Assembly (NCBI RefSeq): GCF_017837635.1
Contig: NZ_JAGJRS010000031.1
Coordinates: forward strand, 1 to 64,000
Source: Frateuria flava
Lineage (GTDB): Bacteria > Pseudomonadota > Gammaproteobacteria > Xanthomonadales > Rhodanobacteraceae
Length of the DNA: 64,000 bases
Reading direction: 5' to 3'
The position numbers and the translations under genes were made by a program. This document shows positions 20,482 to 34,750 of this stretch, piece after piece (within the stretch, counting starts at the first letter, position 1; each line of letters begins with the position of its first letter). The notes below the pieces were generated by a model. It saw only the letters and a program-made list of their open reading frames with translations, had not been told where the DNA came from and made no database searches.

Positions 20482-20631
20482 GTCTGCTTGATTCCCATTG
20501 CCCATTGTGCCTGAACGACCGGTCTACAACGGGACCCGTGCCTGGCTAGCGGCGAGCTGAAAGTTAAGGAAAAAGCGGGGTTCGCGGTTAAGATGGCAGC
20601 CCCACTCGCGCCGCCCTGCTGCCGAACCATC

Positions 20632-21798
20632 ATGACCAAGAAGAACGCCGCCCCCCTCGGACTTGGAACCCGCGCCATCCACGCCGGCCAGCATCCGGAT
20701 CCGAGCACCGGCGCGATCATGACGCCGATCTACGCCACCTCGACCTACGTGCAGGAAAGCCCCGGCAAGCATAAAGGCTACGAGTACTCGCGAACGCAGA
20801 ACCCCACCCGCATGGCCTACGAGCGCTGCGTGGCGGACCTCGAGGGCGGCTTGGCCGGCTTCGCCTTCGCCTCGGGTCTAGCCGCGGCGGCCACGGTGCT
20901 GGACCTGCTAGATTCAGGCAGCCACGTGATCGCCATGGATGACCTCTATGGCGGCAGCTACCGGCTCTTCGAACGGGTGCGCCGGCGTTCGGCCGGGCTG
21001 GATTTCGATTTCATCGACCTCAACGACACGAAGGCATTGAAGGCTGCGCTCAAGCCGAACACCCGCATGATTTGGGCCGAGACGCCCACCAACCCGATGC
21101 TCAAGTTGGTCGATCTGGCCAAGATCGCCGCCTTTGCGAAGAAGCACGGGCTCATTCTGGTGGTGGACAACACCTTCTGCTCGCCGATGGTCCAGCGCCC
21201 GCTCGAGTTTGGCGCCGATCTGGTGCTGCACTCGGCCACCAAGTACCTCAACGGCCATTCAGACATGGTCGGTGGCATGGTGGTGGCCGGCAGCGATGAG
21301 CTGGCCGAACGGATGGCATTCCTGCAGAACTCCGTCGGCGCCATCGCCGGTCCGTTCGACGCATTTCTTGCCATGCGCGGCCTCAAGACCCTGCACTTGC
21401 GCATGGAGGCACACTGCCGGGGCGCGCTGGAGCTGGCGCAGTGGCTCGAAAAACATCCGGCCGTCGAGCGAGTGATTTATCCGGGACTTCGAAGCCACCC
21501 CCAGCATGCGCTGGCTCTTCGCCAAATGGACGGTTTCGGCGGCATAGTCACCATCGAGGTAAAAGGTGGGCTGAAAAAGGCCCGTCGCATGCTCGAGCGT
21601 TGCGAGCTCTTCGCGCTGGCGGAGTCGCTGGGCGGTGTGGAGAGCCTCATTGAACACCCTGCGATCATGACGCACGCCTCGGTACCGGCAGCCAACCGCA
21701 AGCGTTTGGGGATCAGTGATGGCTTGATCCGCTTGTCAGTGGGGGTAGAGGATATTGCCGACCTGCGTGCGGAGCTTTCGAGTGCGCTTGGTCAATGA
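20632..21798 (+). CDS. metB: Cystathionine gamma-synthase / gamma-lyase
   Basis: A 388-residue gamma-family PLP enzyme. The PLP lysine lies in SATKYLNGHSD, and YEYSRTQNPTR and the cofactor-binding ASGLAAAATVLDLL are also present. Sequence alone does not separate cystathionine gamma-synthase (methionine synthesis) from gamma-lyase (cysteine from cystathionine). With cbs in the same window, lyase activity is quite likely, although this locus is usually called metB in Xanthomonas. Its last codon overlaps the first polysaccharide gene (ATGA), so the cluster downstream is read through from here. It marks the left border of the O-antigen cluster. Confidence 0.9.
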   Translation: MTKKNAAPLGLGTRAIHAGQHPDPSTGAIMTPIYATSTYVQESPGKHKGYEYSRTQNPTRMAYERCVADLEGGLAGFAFASGLAAAATVLDLLDSGSHVIAMDDLYGGSYRLFERVRRRSAGLDFDFIDLNDTKALKAALKPNTRMIWAETPTNPMLKLVDLAKIAAFAKKHGLILVVDNTFCSPMVQRPLEFGADLVLHSATKYLNGHSDMVGGMVVAGSDELAERMAFLQNSVGAIAGPFDAFLAMRGLKTLHLRMEAHCRGALELAQWLEKHPAVERVIYPGLRSHPQHALALRQMDGFGGIVTIEVKGGLKKARRMLERCELFALAESLGGVESLIEHPAIMTHASVPAANRKRLGISDGLIRLSVGVEDIADLRAELSSALGQ

Positions 21799-23267
21799 AG
21801 CTGCACGACGCGGATGCCAGCAATGATTTGCATGCGGAAAACGCCGTGAGCATTGGCGGTAAGCAGAAGCCGGGTCCTGGACTGGCACTCCTCAATCTTT
21901 CGGCATGGATACGCCGGCAGGAATGGCTGAGGACGATCTATCGCCGTTTGCCGATGGCCTGGCGCATGGGCGTGTCCCAGGCGCTTGCGCGCCGCGCTGG
22001 AGAGCGGGTCAGATTCAAGCGCACTTCGCGGTGGGCGTTGGCGGCCTCGCTGCCCGCACTTGCCCAGCCCGTCGCTCCGGCGGATGTCCGATTCGGTGCG
22101 GCGGCCGGGGTGAACATTTTCGCCTACGCGCGCGGACAATTTGGCCTGGCCGAGAGCGCGCGGCTATATGCGCGCGCGTTGCTGGGGGCGGGCTATCCGG
22201 TGGCCGTATACGACATTGCGCTGGATATGGCTCACAGCATGGGCGACACCAGCCTGGAGCAGCATATCGGCACGGATACGCCGAATGGGATCAACCTGGT
22301 TTTCGTCAATCCCGACTACCTGGACGCGGCCATCGCCACCATCGGCAGGGAGCGACTGGGCGGTCGCTACACGATCGGCTGCTGGTTCTGGGAGCTGGAG
22401 ACGTTCCCGCGGGAATGGTTGGTGGCACTGGCGGAGGTCGACGAGGTCATGGTCTCGTCCGCGTTCATTCATGAGGTGGTCGGGCGCGCTACAGACAAAC
22501 CCCTGCTGCACGTGCCCCTGCCGGTTCTGGAAATGCCGGACAGTGGCCTGACGCGAGCGGATTTCGGGCTTCGTGACGACGCATTCGTGTTTTTGAACAG
22601 CTTCGATTTCAATTCGTTCCAGGCTCGCAAAAATCCCCTGGCGACGATTCGGGCGTTCCGTAACGCTTTCGACGATGGTCGGCGGGACGTCCAGCTGCTG
22701 ATCAAATCCAGCAACGGACACCGTCATCCGGATCGGTTGCGTGAACTGTTGGATGCGGCCGGCGGCGACAAGCGCATCCTGGTGCGCGACGACGTGATCG
22801 ACCGCGCCCATGTTCAGGCACTGCAGCGTTGCGCCGATGCATACATCTCGCTGCACCGGTCCGAGGGCTTTGGTCTGGGGCTCGCGGAATGCATGCGGCT
22901 TGGCAAGCCGGTCATAGCAACGGCCTGGTCCGGCAACATGGAATTCATGACGCCCGAGAACAGCTGCCTAGTCGACTACGAGATGGTCGGCGTGTCCGAA
23001 GGCGAATACCTCTACCACGAGGGTCAGCGATGGGCGCAGCCCAACGTCGAGCACGCGGCAGCATACATGCGTCGCTTGGTGGATGAACCTGGGTACGCGG
23101 CCGGAATCGGCCGTCAGGCAGCATCGGACATACTTGAAAAGCTGTCCCCCCAGGCTGTGGCGGGCAAGCTCATCCAGAGGCTGACCCAGATTGCATCAGC
23201 GGCATCCGCCCCGAGCGCGTCCGGAAGGGGTGCCGATGCCAACCCTATGAACGAAGGTGCCCCATGA
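21795..23267 (+). CDS. GT4-family glycosyltransferase
   Basis: A 490-residue protein with a GT-B fold. The C-terminal half holds the retaining GT4 signature EGFGLGLAE (the EX7E pair at residues 357 and 365), preceded by FNSFDFNSFQARKNP. Residues 1-90 are a basic, partly hydrophobic lead that may tether it to the membrane. No signal peptide is visible. It probably adds an early sugar (mannose, rhamnose or similar) to the growing chain on the cytoplasmic face. Four-base overlaps tie it to metB and to wzm. Donor and acceptor are unknown. Confidence 0.85.
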   Translation: MKLHDADASNDLHAENAVSIGGKQKPGPGLALLNLSAWIRRQEWLRTIYRRLPMAWRMGVSQALARRAGERVRFKRTSRWALAASLPALAQPVAPADVRFGAAAGVNIFAYARGQFGLAESARLYARALLGAGYPVAVYDIALDMAHSMGDTSLEQHIGTDTPNGINLVFVNPDYLDAAIATIGRERLGGRYTIGCWFWELETFPREWLVALAEVDEVMVSSAFIHEVVGRATDKPLLHVPLPVLEMPDSGLTRADFGLRDDAFVFLNSFDFNSFQARKNPLATIRAFRNAFDDGRRDVQLLIKSSNGHRHPDRLRELLDAAGGDKRILVRDDVIDRAHVQALQRCADAYISLHRSEGFGLGLAECMRLGKPVIATAWSGNMEFMTPENSCLVDYEMVGVSEGEYLYHEGQRWAQPNVEHAAAYMRRLVDEPGYAAGIGRQAASDILEKLSPQAVAGKLIQRLTQIASAASAPSASGRGADANPMNEGAP

Positions 23268-24058
23268 ACGACATGCTGGCGGCGGTGTGGAGCTACCGCC
23301 ACTTCATTGTCTCGTCGGTAAAGAACGATCTGCGCTCCCGATTCGCCCGCAGCAAGCTGGGCGCGCTGTGGATGATCCTGCAACCGCTGGCCCAGGTGGC
23401 CATCTATTCCCTCGTGCTGTCGCGCATCATGGCGGCGAAGCTGCCGGGCATCGATAGCCGCTATGGGTATGTGATCTATCTGATGGCGGGGATGATCGCG
23501 TGGGCGTTGTTCAGCGAGGTCCTTACGCGCTCGCTGACGATGTTCGTCGACAACGGCAACCTGATGAAGAAGATCGTCTTCCCGCGGGTGTGCCTGCCGC
23601 TGGTCACGACCGGGTCCGCGCTTGTGAACAACTTCCTCCTGCTGCTGGCTTCGGCGGGGGTTTTTGCCCTCATTGGCCATCCCCCCAGCTGGAGCATGCT
23701 ATGGCTGCCGGTGCTCGTGGGTGTCAACCTGGTTTTCGCTCTGGGGGTCGGGCTCGTCCTGGGCGTGCTCAACGTATTCGTGCGCGATATCGCCCAGGTG
23801 ATGACGGTGGTGTTGCAGCTGCTGTTCTGGCTGACCCCGATCGTCTACATGCCGACCATTCTTCCGGTGCAGCTGCAGAAGATCCTTGCGTTCAACCCCA
23901 TGTACCACCTCGCGGCTGATTTTCAGAGCGTGATCCTCTACGGGAAGGCGCCCGGACTGCTGGGCCTGGTGGTGATCGGCGGCGCATCTCTGGTGCTGCT
24001 GGCCTTCGCCCTCATCCTGTTCCGCCGCGCTGCGCCCGAAATGGTGGATGTCCTATGA
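23264..24058 (+). CDS. wzm: O-antigen ABC exporter, permease (Wzm)
   Basis: A 264-residue ABC-2 permease. The N-terminal amphipathic stretch LVSSVKNDLRSRFARSKLGALW-like (here HFIVSSVKNDLRSRF and SKLGALWMILQPL) is characteristic of polysaccharide exporters. Six membrane helices follow, with the re-entrant motif FWLTPIVYMP. Together with Wzt it moves the finished, lipid-linked polysaccharide to the periplasm. It overlaps both neighbours by four bases. Confidence 0.93.
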   Translation: MNDMLAAVWSYRHFIVSSVKNDLRSRFARSKLGALWMILQPLAQVAIYSLVLSRIMAAKLPGIDSRYGYVIYLMAGMIAWALFSEVLTRSLTMFVDNGNLMKKIVFPRVCLPLVTTGSALVNNFLLLLASAGVFALIGHPPSWSMLWLPVLVGVNLVFALGVGLVLGVLNVFVRDIAQVMTVVLQLLFWLTPIVYMPTILPVQLQKILAFNPMYHLAADFQSVILYGKAPGLLGLVVIGGASLVLLAFALILFRRAAPEMVDVL

Positions 24059-25281
24059 GTGACACATTGTTGAGCGTGCGCAATCTTGGCAAGGCCTACC
24101 GGGACTACGGCAGCGAATGGCGGCGCTTCGCAAGCTGGCTGGGCGTCGCGGTCAGCGTGCGCTCGGAGCAATGGGTTCTGCGTGGCTTGTCCTTCGATGT
24201 CGCTCCCGGAGAGTCGATCGGCATCGTCGGCCAGAACGGTGCGGGCAAGAGCACCCTGCTAAAGCTGATTACCGGCACGATGCGCGCAAGCGAAGGCTCG
24301 GTCAGGGTAGGTGGCCGGATTGCCGCGATCCTGGAACTCGGGATGGGATTCGATCCCGACCTCACCGGGCGCGAGAACGTGTACCACGCGGCGGGGCTGA
24401 TGGGCTTCGCGCGGGCAGCGATAAGTGCGGCGATGACGGACATCGAGTCTTTCGCGGAGATCGGCGAATATTTCGACGAACCCGTCCGCACCTACTCTAG
24501 CGGCATGCAGATGCGAGTGGCCTTCAGCGTCGCCACCGCATTCCGTCCCGACATTCTCATCGTCGATGAAGCCCTGTCGGTTGGCGATGCCTATTTCCAG
24601 CATAAGTGTTTCAAGCGCATCCGCGAATTCCGGGAGCAGGGCACAACGTTGTTGATCGTGTCGCACGACAGCAGTGCCGTACAGAGCCTGTGTGACCGCG
24701 CGCTGCTGCTCGAAAATGGAAACCTTGTGAAGGACGGCGAGCCTGCCGCGGTGATGGATCTGTACAACGCGCTGATTGCCGAGCGCGAAAACAGCAGCGT
24801 CAGCGTGACCAGCCATGCCAGCGGACGAGAGCAGACGATATCGGGTACCGGCGAAGCTCGTGTGGAAGACGTGGTGCTCCTCAACACCCAGGGTGAGCCT
24901 GTGGAATTCGTCGATGTCGGCCAGCCTGTGACACTGCGCATTCGCGTGGCAGCACACGCGGACATTCCGCGCCTGGTCCTCGGATACATGATCAAGGACA
25001 GGCTGGGGCAGGCTGTGTTCGGCACCAACACCCACCATACCCACCAGGAGCTGGAGGAAGTCCGCCCGGGTCAGCGCATCGAGTTCCGAATCAATTTCCC
25101 GATGAATTTTGGTCCGGGGAGCTATTCGATATCCACTGCCCTGGTGAGCACCGAGACCCATTTGGTGAACAACTACGAATGGCGAGATCTCGCGCTCGTC
25201 TTCAATGTCTCCAACCTGTCGCGCCAAGTCTTTGTGGGGTCGGCCTGGGTCCCACCGCAGATCGAGGTCGCGAGCGCATGA
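24055..25281 (+). CDS. wzt: O-antigen ABC exporter ATPase with carbohydrate-binding tail (Wzt)
   Basis: The 408-residue protein has a nucleotide-binding domain (residues 1-240): Walker A GQNGAGKST, signature YSSGMQMRVAFS, Walker B ILIVDEALSVGD and switch SHD. A separate beta-rich C-terminal domain follows from about residue 265 (NTQGEPVEFVDVGQPVTLRI, NFGPGSYSISTALV). In E. coli O8/O9a the equivalent domain recognizes the capped non-reducing end before export. That family knowledge implies that this locus also makes a specific chain-end modification. It overlaps wzm and the FkbM gene by four bases each. Confidence 0.93.
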   Translation: MSDTLLSVRNLGKAYRDYGSEWRRFASWLGVAVSVRSEQWVLRGLSFDVAPGESIGIVGQNGAGKSTLLKLITGTMRASEGSVRVGGRIAAILELGMGFDPDLTGRENVYHAAGLMGFARAAISAAMTDIESFAEIGEYFDEPVRTYSSGMQMRVAFSVATAFRPDILIVDEALSVGDAYFQHKCFKRIREFREQGTTLLIVSHDSSAVQSLCDRALLLENGNLVKDGEPAAVMDLYNALIAERENSSVSVTSHASGREQTISGTGEARVEDVVLLNTQGEPVEFVDVGQPVTLRIRVAAHADIPRLVLGYMIKDRLGQAVFGTNTHHTHQELEEVRPGQRIEFRINFPMNFGPGSYSISTALVSTETHLVNNYEWRDLALVFNVSNLSRQVFVGSAWVPPQIEVASA

Positions 25282-26690
25282 GCTTCATTTCTTACGCTCA
25301 GAATTACGAGGATGTGATGCTCGCGCGTGCGCTGCGCGGCGTCGAGCAGGGCTTCTACATTGACGTCGGTGCGCAGGATCCAGTCAACGATTCCGTGACC
25401 AAGGCGCTTTACGACCAGGGCTGGCGTGGCATCAATGTCGAGCCGGTGACGCACTGGTTCGAGAAACTTTGCGCCGATCGCCCGCGTGACATCAACCTGC
25501 AACTTGCCGTGTCCGAGCGGCCCGGAACGCTGCACCTGTTCGAGGTCGTCGATAGCGGCCTCTCCACGACGGACACCCACTTCGCAAGCCGTCACGCCAG
25601 CGCCGGGCACCTCATACGGGAATCGGACGTGGCCTGCGTCACGTTGGACAGCATCTGTGACAGTCACCGCGTGAGCGACGTCCATTTTCTCAAAATCGAT
25701 TGCGAGGGAGCCGAGGCCGCCGCGCTGCGGGGGATTGCGCTCCAGCAAGTCCGGCCTTGGATCATCCTGCTGGAAGCTACCGAACCCAACAGCCAGACCC
25801 CCGCCTACGCAGAATGGGAGCCCCTGCTCACCAGCCGCGGATACCATTTCGTCTACGAGGACGGCCTCAATCGTTTCTACGTTGCCGACGAACACGCCGA
25901 GTTGGACGGGGCGTTTTCCTATCCGCCGAACGTCTTCGATCGCTTTGTCCGCGCGTCGGAAGCAGCTGCACGCGATGAACTGGAGGGGCTGCGCGCGGCT
26001 TCGGCGAGTCTGCGTCATAGCGTCGACCACCTTCACAACGAAAACGAGCGGCGCGAAGCAGCGCTGGTCGAGCACCGCGCACGACTCGCAGAGTTCAAAG
26101 AGCGTGAGGCACTCAGCACGGCCGCGTTGGCCGAACAGCGGCGACTGGTCAATGAATCGATCGAACGCGAATCGTTCATGCAGGCGGAGTTGACCCGATT
26201 GCACGGCGAGATTCTTCTCCGTGACCGGGAAGTGCATCGCCTGCACAGCGAGGTCCGTCTCCGCGACGCAGAGGTGGCGCGCCTGCACAACTTCATACTC
26301 GCCATTCACCGAAGCACCTCATGGCGAGTCACTTTCCCGCTCCGCTTCCTGAAGCGCTTTGCGTTCAGGTTGGTAAAGGCAGCGGGGCAAATTCTCTATT
26401 TCGTATTGCGATGGCCCGCGCGCCTTGCCCGGCCACTGCTTCGCAAGACGGCAATGCAACCACGGCTGCGCTCGATCGCAACGCGACTTGCAGGGTCTGA
26501 TTCGGCCTTGACTAGACATGCACGCCTGTTTCTCTTTGGCGCACAACCGGAGGCCCGGGCGGGGGATGCGCCTGATCTGGGACGATCGAGTGCGCCGATG
26601 ACGAAGCGAGCAAGACAGCTATCTGACGAGATTCAGGACACGAAACAGCGTAGCGATGGCGATCGCCCCGCGCGGCCCGGAGAGGCATAG
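25278..26690 (+). CDS. FkbM methyltransferase with coiled coil and membrane-binding tail
   Basis: A 470-residue three-part protein. Residues 1-215 are an FkbM-type SAM methyltransferase, with the SAM loop FYIDVGAQDPVNDS near 27-40 and LKIDCEGAEAAALRG near 138. Residues about 225-343 are a long charged coiled coil of roughly 17 heptads, ending in a 14-residue repeat (RLHxExxLRDxEVx). Residues 345-395 are basic and amphipathic (STSWRVTFPLRFLKRF, LRWPARLARPLL), suited to peripheral membrane binding. The arrangement recalls WbdD, where a coiled coil sets chain length and a methyl cap stops growth, but the catalytic family differs. It sits four bases before the dual glycosyltransferase and overlaps wzt. 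I infer O-methylation of the polymer end. Confidence 0.85.
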   Translation: MSFISYAQNYEDVMLARALRGVEQGFYIDVGAQDPVNDSVTKALYDQGWRGINVEPVTHWFEKLCADRPRDINLQLAVSERPGTLHLFEVVDSGLSTTDTHFASRHASAGHLIRESDVACVTLDSICDSHRVSDVHFLKIDCEGAEAAALRGIALQQVRPWIILLEATEPNSQTPAYAEWEPLLTSRGYHFVYEDGLNRFYVADEHAELDGAFSYPPNVFDRFVRASEAAARDELEGLRAASASLRHSVDHLHNENERREAALVEHRARLAEFKEREALSTAALAEQRRLVNESIERESFMQAELTRLHGEILLRDREVHRLHSEVRLRDAEVARLHNFILAIHRSTSWRVTFPLRFLKRFAFRLVKAAGQILYFVLRWPARLARPLLRKTAMQPRLRSIATRLAGSDSALTRHARLFLFGAQPEARAGDAPDLGRSSAPMTKRARQLSDEIQDTKQRSDGDRPARPGEA

Positions 26691-26694
26691 CTGC

Positions 26695-31246
<4,552 letters not shown>

Positions 31247-31247
<1 letters not shown>

Positions 31248-32140
31248 TGGCGAAGCCGCGCGCATTGCTTACCGGCCGCAGCGGATTCACCGGCCGCTAT
31301 GTCACTTGCGAATTGGAACAGGCCGGCTACGAGGTGTTCGGCCTGTCCAATCACGGTGAAGGCGGTGCGCTGGGATCTATCCGGGCCGATTTGCTGGATC
31401 GCGAAGCGATGCGGCTGGCTGTGGAGGCCGTCAGACCTGATGTGGTGCTGCACTTGGCCGCGATCGCTTTCGTGGCGCACGGCGACGTCGATGAGATGTA
31501 TCGGGTCAACGTCGTCGGCACCCGCAATCTGCTTGAGGCGCTGGCGGCTTCGTCCAAAAAACCGGAAGTCGTCATCCTTGCCAGCAGTGCCAACATTTAT
31601 GGTAACGCCAAGGTCGAGCCTATTACCGAGGACACGCCGCCGGCGCCGGCCAATGACTATGCGGTAAGCAAGTTGGCTATGGAATACATGGCCCGATTGT
31701 GGATGGACAAGCTACCCATCGTCATCACCCGACCGTTCAATTACACCGGTGTCGGCCAGTCCGAACAGTTCCTGATCCCCAAGATCGTGGCGCATTTCAA
31801 ACGTCGAGATCAGACCATTGAGCTAGGCAACACCGACGTAATTCGGGACTTCAGTGATGTTCGCGATGTGGCCCGGAGCTATCGGAGAATCGCGGAAAAA
31901 AAGCCCGTCGGGCAGATTTTCAATCTCTGTGGCGGCGTGGGCCATTCGCTTGACGATGTGATTGCCATGATGGTCGACATCGCTGGTTATCAAATCACGA
32001 AACAGATCAATCCGGCCTTTGTGCGCGCAAATGAGGTTCATCGGTTGGTGGGTTCGAATTCGCGGTTCAGAAGCGCAATGAATCTCCAGACGACTATTCC
32101 CCTCAATGAAACGCTTGCGTGGATGTATTCGGGCGACTGA
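31247..32140 (+). CDS. rmd: GDP-6-deoxy-D-mannose (D-rhamnose) reductase
   Basis: A 297-residue SDR following gmd with a TGATG overlap. It has LLTGRSGFTGRYV, the catalytic pair in NDYAVSKLAMEYM, ITRPFNYTGVGQ and IRDFSDVRDVARSY. These stretches parallel Pseudomonas aeruginosa Rmd (RPFN-GPGQ, RDF-DVQDV), which reduces the 4-keto sugar to GDP-D-rhamnose. GDP-fucose synthase (Fcl) and Per-type aminotransferases have different signatures. I infer GDP-D-rhamnose as product; a 6-deoxy-talose reductase cannot be fully excluded. Confidence 0.85.
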
Positions 32141-32226
32141 TATCAACTGGTCGCCGATTCATGGCACCCTTTCCGAAAGACCATTGCGAGGCAATTCGTT
32201 CACGTACCAGGCGAGGGGTATAAGGG

Positions 32227-34746
32227 ATGATTCAGCCCGATCTGAGCGTAAACGAGCGGATTGACAGGTGCCTGGAACTGCTTGTCGCCTGGATTCTGTC
32301 GACGAGCGTGCTTGGATTGATCACTGCCCTGGCGGGCCATTTCCTTGCGCTCCAGGTCTGCCTGGCTTCGCTGTTGGTGGCCGGTGTGTACGCCTGGTTT
32401 ACGAGGGAACGCGGCACGACATCTCGGGTGACCGCGGATTGGCGGCACCTGGCGCTGCTGACACTCGTCTGCTTGTTCTTCCGGCTGCCGGCCTACCACT
32501 ACGTACTGGGCGGCCAAGACGAAGGTGTGTACGTCAATATGGCACACCATATTGCACGCACGGGAGGCATCGAGGTACGGGATACGGCGTTTGAGCAGCT
32601 TGACGATCCGTCCCTGACTGCTACTTACCTGAGGGAAAACCGGGACGCGGGTTACCTGCCAGGCGTTTATGCGCTTGAGCGCTCAGGACCGCTGCTTCAA
32701 TTCCAGTTCTATCACCTGTTTCCGGTCTGGATGGCCATCTTCGAGGGCTTGTTCGGCGCCACCTTCGGGGTTTACGCACTGACCTTCTTCAGTTGGCTGT
32801 CGACGGTGTTTATCTATCGTCTGGCGCTGGCTGTATCGGGGTCACGAATGGCGGCACTGATTACGGGCGCGTTGCTCGCGGTCAATCCCCTGCATGCATT
32901 TTTTTCCAAGTTTCCGGTAACGGAGGTGCCTGCGCTCGCCTTCTCGCTCGCCGGCTTCACCTTCCTTGCCTTCTTCCGTGATGGGCGGGGCCAAGCTTCT
33001 GGAGCTCGGTGGTTATGGTTGTCCATGGCCAGTTTTGGCTGCTTGTTCGTTACCAGGATAAGCGGTTTCATGTACATGCCATTTGTCCTCGCGGCCGCAA
33101 TGGCAAGCGCGATCGCGGATCGGGATCGCTACTGTCGTAGGGCAATGTTCGGGTGGTGCGCTGGCGTAATGGTGCTGTACGCACTCTCCGTATGGTATGG
33201 GCTGCGTTGGTCTGGTTCGTATTCCAGCGACATCTACCGTCTTTCTTTTGAGCGCTTGTTTTCTGACCGTTGGCCGGCAGGAGTGTCCATAGCTGCCGCC
33301 GCGGGCCTGGCTGCCTGGCTGGGCACCGCAGCGACGACGCGATCGGAACCTCGACAGGAGCAGATGAGCCGGTACGTTCTCACACCCGTACGGCGCGTCG
33401 TTGGATTGGTCGTTGTGGTCTCGCTGCTGATGGGACTTTTCAAGATCTACCAGCTCGGCTGGACCGGTCGATTCATGCCGGATGCTTGGCTGAGCCTGCG
33501 GTGGCATCTGGCCGGTTCGAGATGGGTAGCGGTCGAAGCATCCAGCCTGTTCCAGCTGTTGGTCTATACGGGTCCCGTCCTCCTTGCAGGAGTAGTTGCG
33601 CTGACGCATAGGCAGAGCGATCCCCGGGTCGAGTTTCTGCGTCTTTTCGCGGCCGGGTTCCTTGTCTACGCCTGCTTGCTGCAGTGGACCGTTCCTTACG
33701 GTCCTTACTACGCACGCTATCTCCTGAGCGAGAACGTCCCTTACCTGTTGTTGTTCACCGTACTCGTGTGGGCGGGGATGAGGGCGGGCTGGCAGAAGAC
33801 GGCTACAACTTGGCTTCTTGGTGTCTCGATGTTTTACATGGCGGTGGCTAGCGCGGGTCAGCTCGGCAAGAATGAGAACGCGGGACTCTACGGTTCGCTG
33901 AAGCGTATGTTGGCGCCAGTAGGGACTAGCGACTTGGTATTGATGATCACTTCGCAGCCGGGGCCGCCCGCCATCAGTCAGATCAAAACCCCGGTTCTGT
34001 ACACCTTCGGCCGCGAAGTCATCAATGTCAGCAACAGCTCATTGACCGATAGTGCATATATCGCCGCCCTGGATGCCCGCTTCGACGACGTGTACCTGCT
34101 CTCCGCCAGCCCTTCCTCCCCGCGGGGGTTCGATCTGGTCAACAGCGAGCGGTTGAAGGTCTGGGGCTTCGCGTCGAGCTTCCTGTTTCCTCATGAGTTC
34201 ACGTTGGCCGCGGAGAGGCGGCTGTATCTTTATCGCCTCAAGCGTTCGATGCTTCCGCTTTCGCAGGCGCAATCCTTCAACACCAAAGGGGCCTGGAATG
34301 CGTGGCTGGCCAGCGGTTGGAGCAGCCCGGAGACGTGGGGCACGTGGAGCCTGGGTAAGCATGCGGAACTGTCGTTGGATCCCCGCCAGTTGCCTGCGAC
34401 TGCAGGTGGCATTCGCCTGCACTTCGAGGCCAACGCGCTGGTGTCACCCCAGCATTCACGTCAACGCATCGATATCACCCTGAATGGCAGGTCGGTCGCC
34501 CAGCGTGAGGTGGCCCTCCCCCAATCGGCCTTGGCCTTTGATGTCGTCCTGCCAGAGAGTGTGCTTCGCGAAGCGGGAAAGCTGATCATCGGTTTCGATC
34601 TGCCCGATGCTGTCTCGCCGCAAGCCATTGGTATGGGAGGGGACGGGCGCATGCTTGCCTTGGGCCTGAAATCGGTTACGGCGTACCCCTCAGTCTCTCC
34701 GGCTTCTAGCCAATCCAGTCCATCCACAATACTCAACGGGAAGTGA
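32227..34746 (+). CDS. GT-C family membrane glycosyltransferase (PMT/ArnT-like)
   Basis: An 839-residue protein with about 11-13 membrane helices in the first 560 residues and a soluble, probably periplasmic C-terminal domain. The first outer loop carries an acidic pair in [12 protein letters not shown], the expected place for the GT-C catalytic residue. [19 protein letters not shown] and [19 protein letters not shown] match the GT39 family. Such enzymes use polyprenyl-phosphate sugars and act in the periplasm. The likely job is to decorate O-antigen or lipid A-core. It follows rmd after 86 bases without a terminator. The next gene starts four bases later. Confidence 0.8.
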   Translation: MIQPDLSVNERIDRCLELLVAWILSTSVLGLITALAGHFLALQVCLASLLVAGVYAWFTRERGTTSRVTADWRHLALLTLVCLFFRLPAYHYVLGGQDEGVYVNMAHHIARTGGIEVRDTAFEQLDDPSLTATYLRENRDAGYLPGVYALERSGPLLQFQFYHLFPVWMAIFEGLFGATFGVYALTFFSWLSTVFIYRLALAVSGSRMAALITGALLAVNPLHAFFSKFPVTEVPALAFSLAGFTFLAFFRDGRGQASGARWLWLSMASFGCLFVTRISGFMYMPFVLAAAMASAIADRDRYCRRAMFGWCAGVMVLYALSVWYGLRWSGSYSSDIYRLSFERLFSDRWPAGVSIAAAAGLAAWLGTAATTRSEPRQEQMSRYVLTPVRRVVGLVVVVSLLMGLFKIYQLGWTGRFMPDAWLSLRWHLAGSRWVAVEASSLFQLLVYTGPVLLAGVVALTHRQSDPRVEFLRLFAAGFLVYACLLQWTVPYGPYYARYLLSENVPYLLLFTVLVWAGMRAGWQKTATTWLLGVSMFYMAVASAGQLGKNENAGLYGSLKRMLAPVGTSDLVLMITSQPGPPAISQIKTPVLYTFGREVINVSNSSLTDSAYIAALDARFDDVYLLSASPSSPRGFDLVNSERLKVWGFASSFLFPHEFTLAAERRLYLYRLKRSMLPLSQAQSFNTKGAWNAWLASGWSSPETWGTWSLGKHAELSLDPRQLPATAGGIRLHFEANALVSPQHSRQRIDITLNGRSVAQREVALPQSALAFDVVLPESVLREAGKLIIGFDLPDAVSPQAIGMGGDGRMLALGLKSVTAYPSVSPASSQSSPSTILNGK

Positions 34747-34750
34747 GCCA

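Noticed and set aside
20482-20631. Met boxes ahead of metB
   Set aside because: No AGACGTCT-like pair is present in the divergent rfbB-metB gap, so direct MetJ control of the cluster is not supported here.
32041-32070. A tRNA-like GGTTCGAAT stretch
   Set aside because: It lies in frame within rmd and no cloverleaf can be formed around it.
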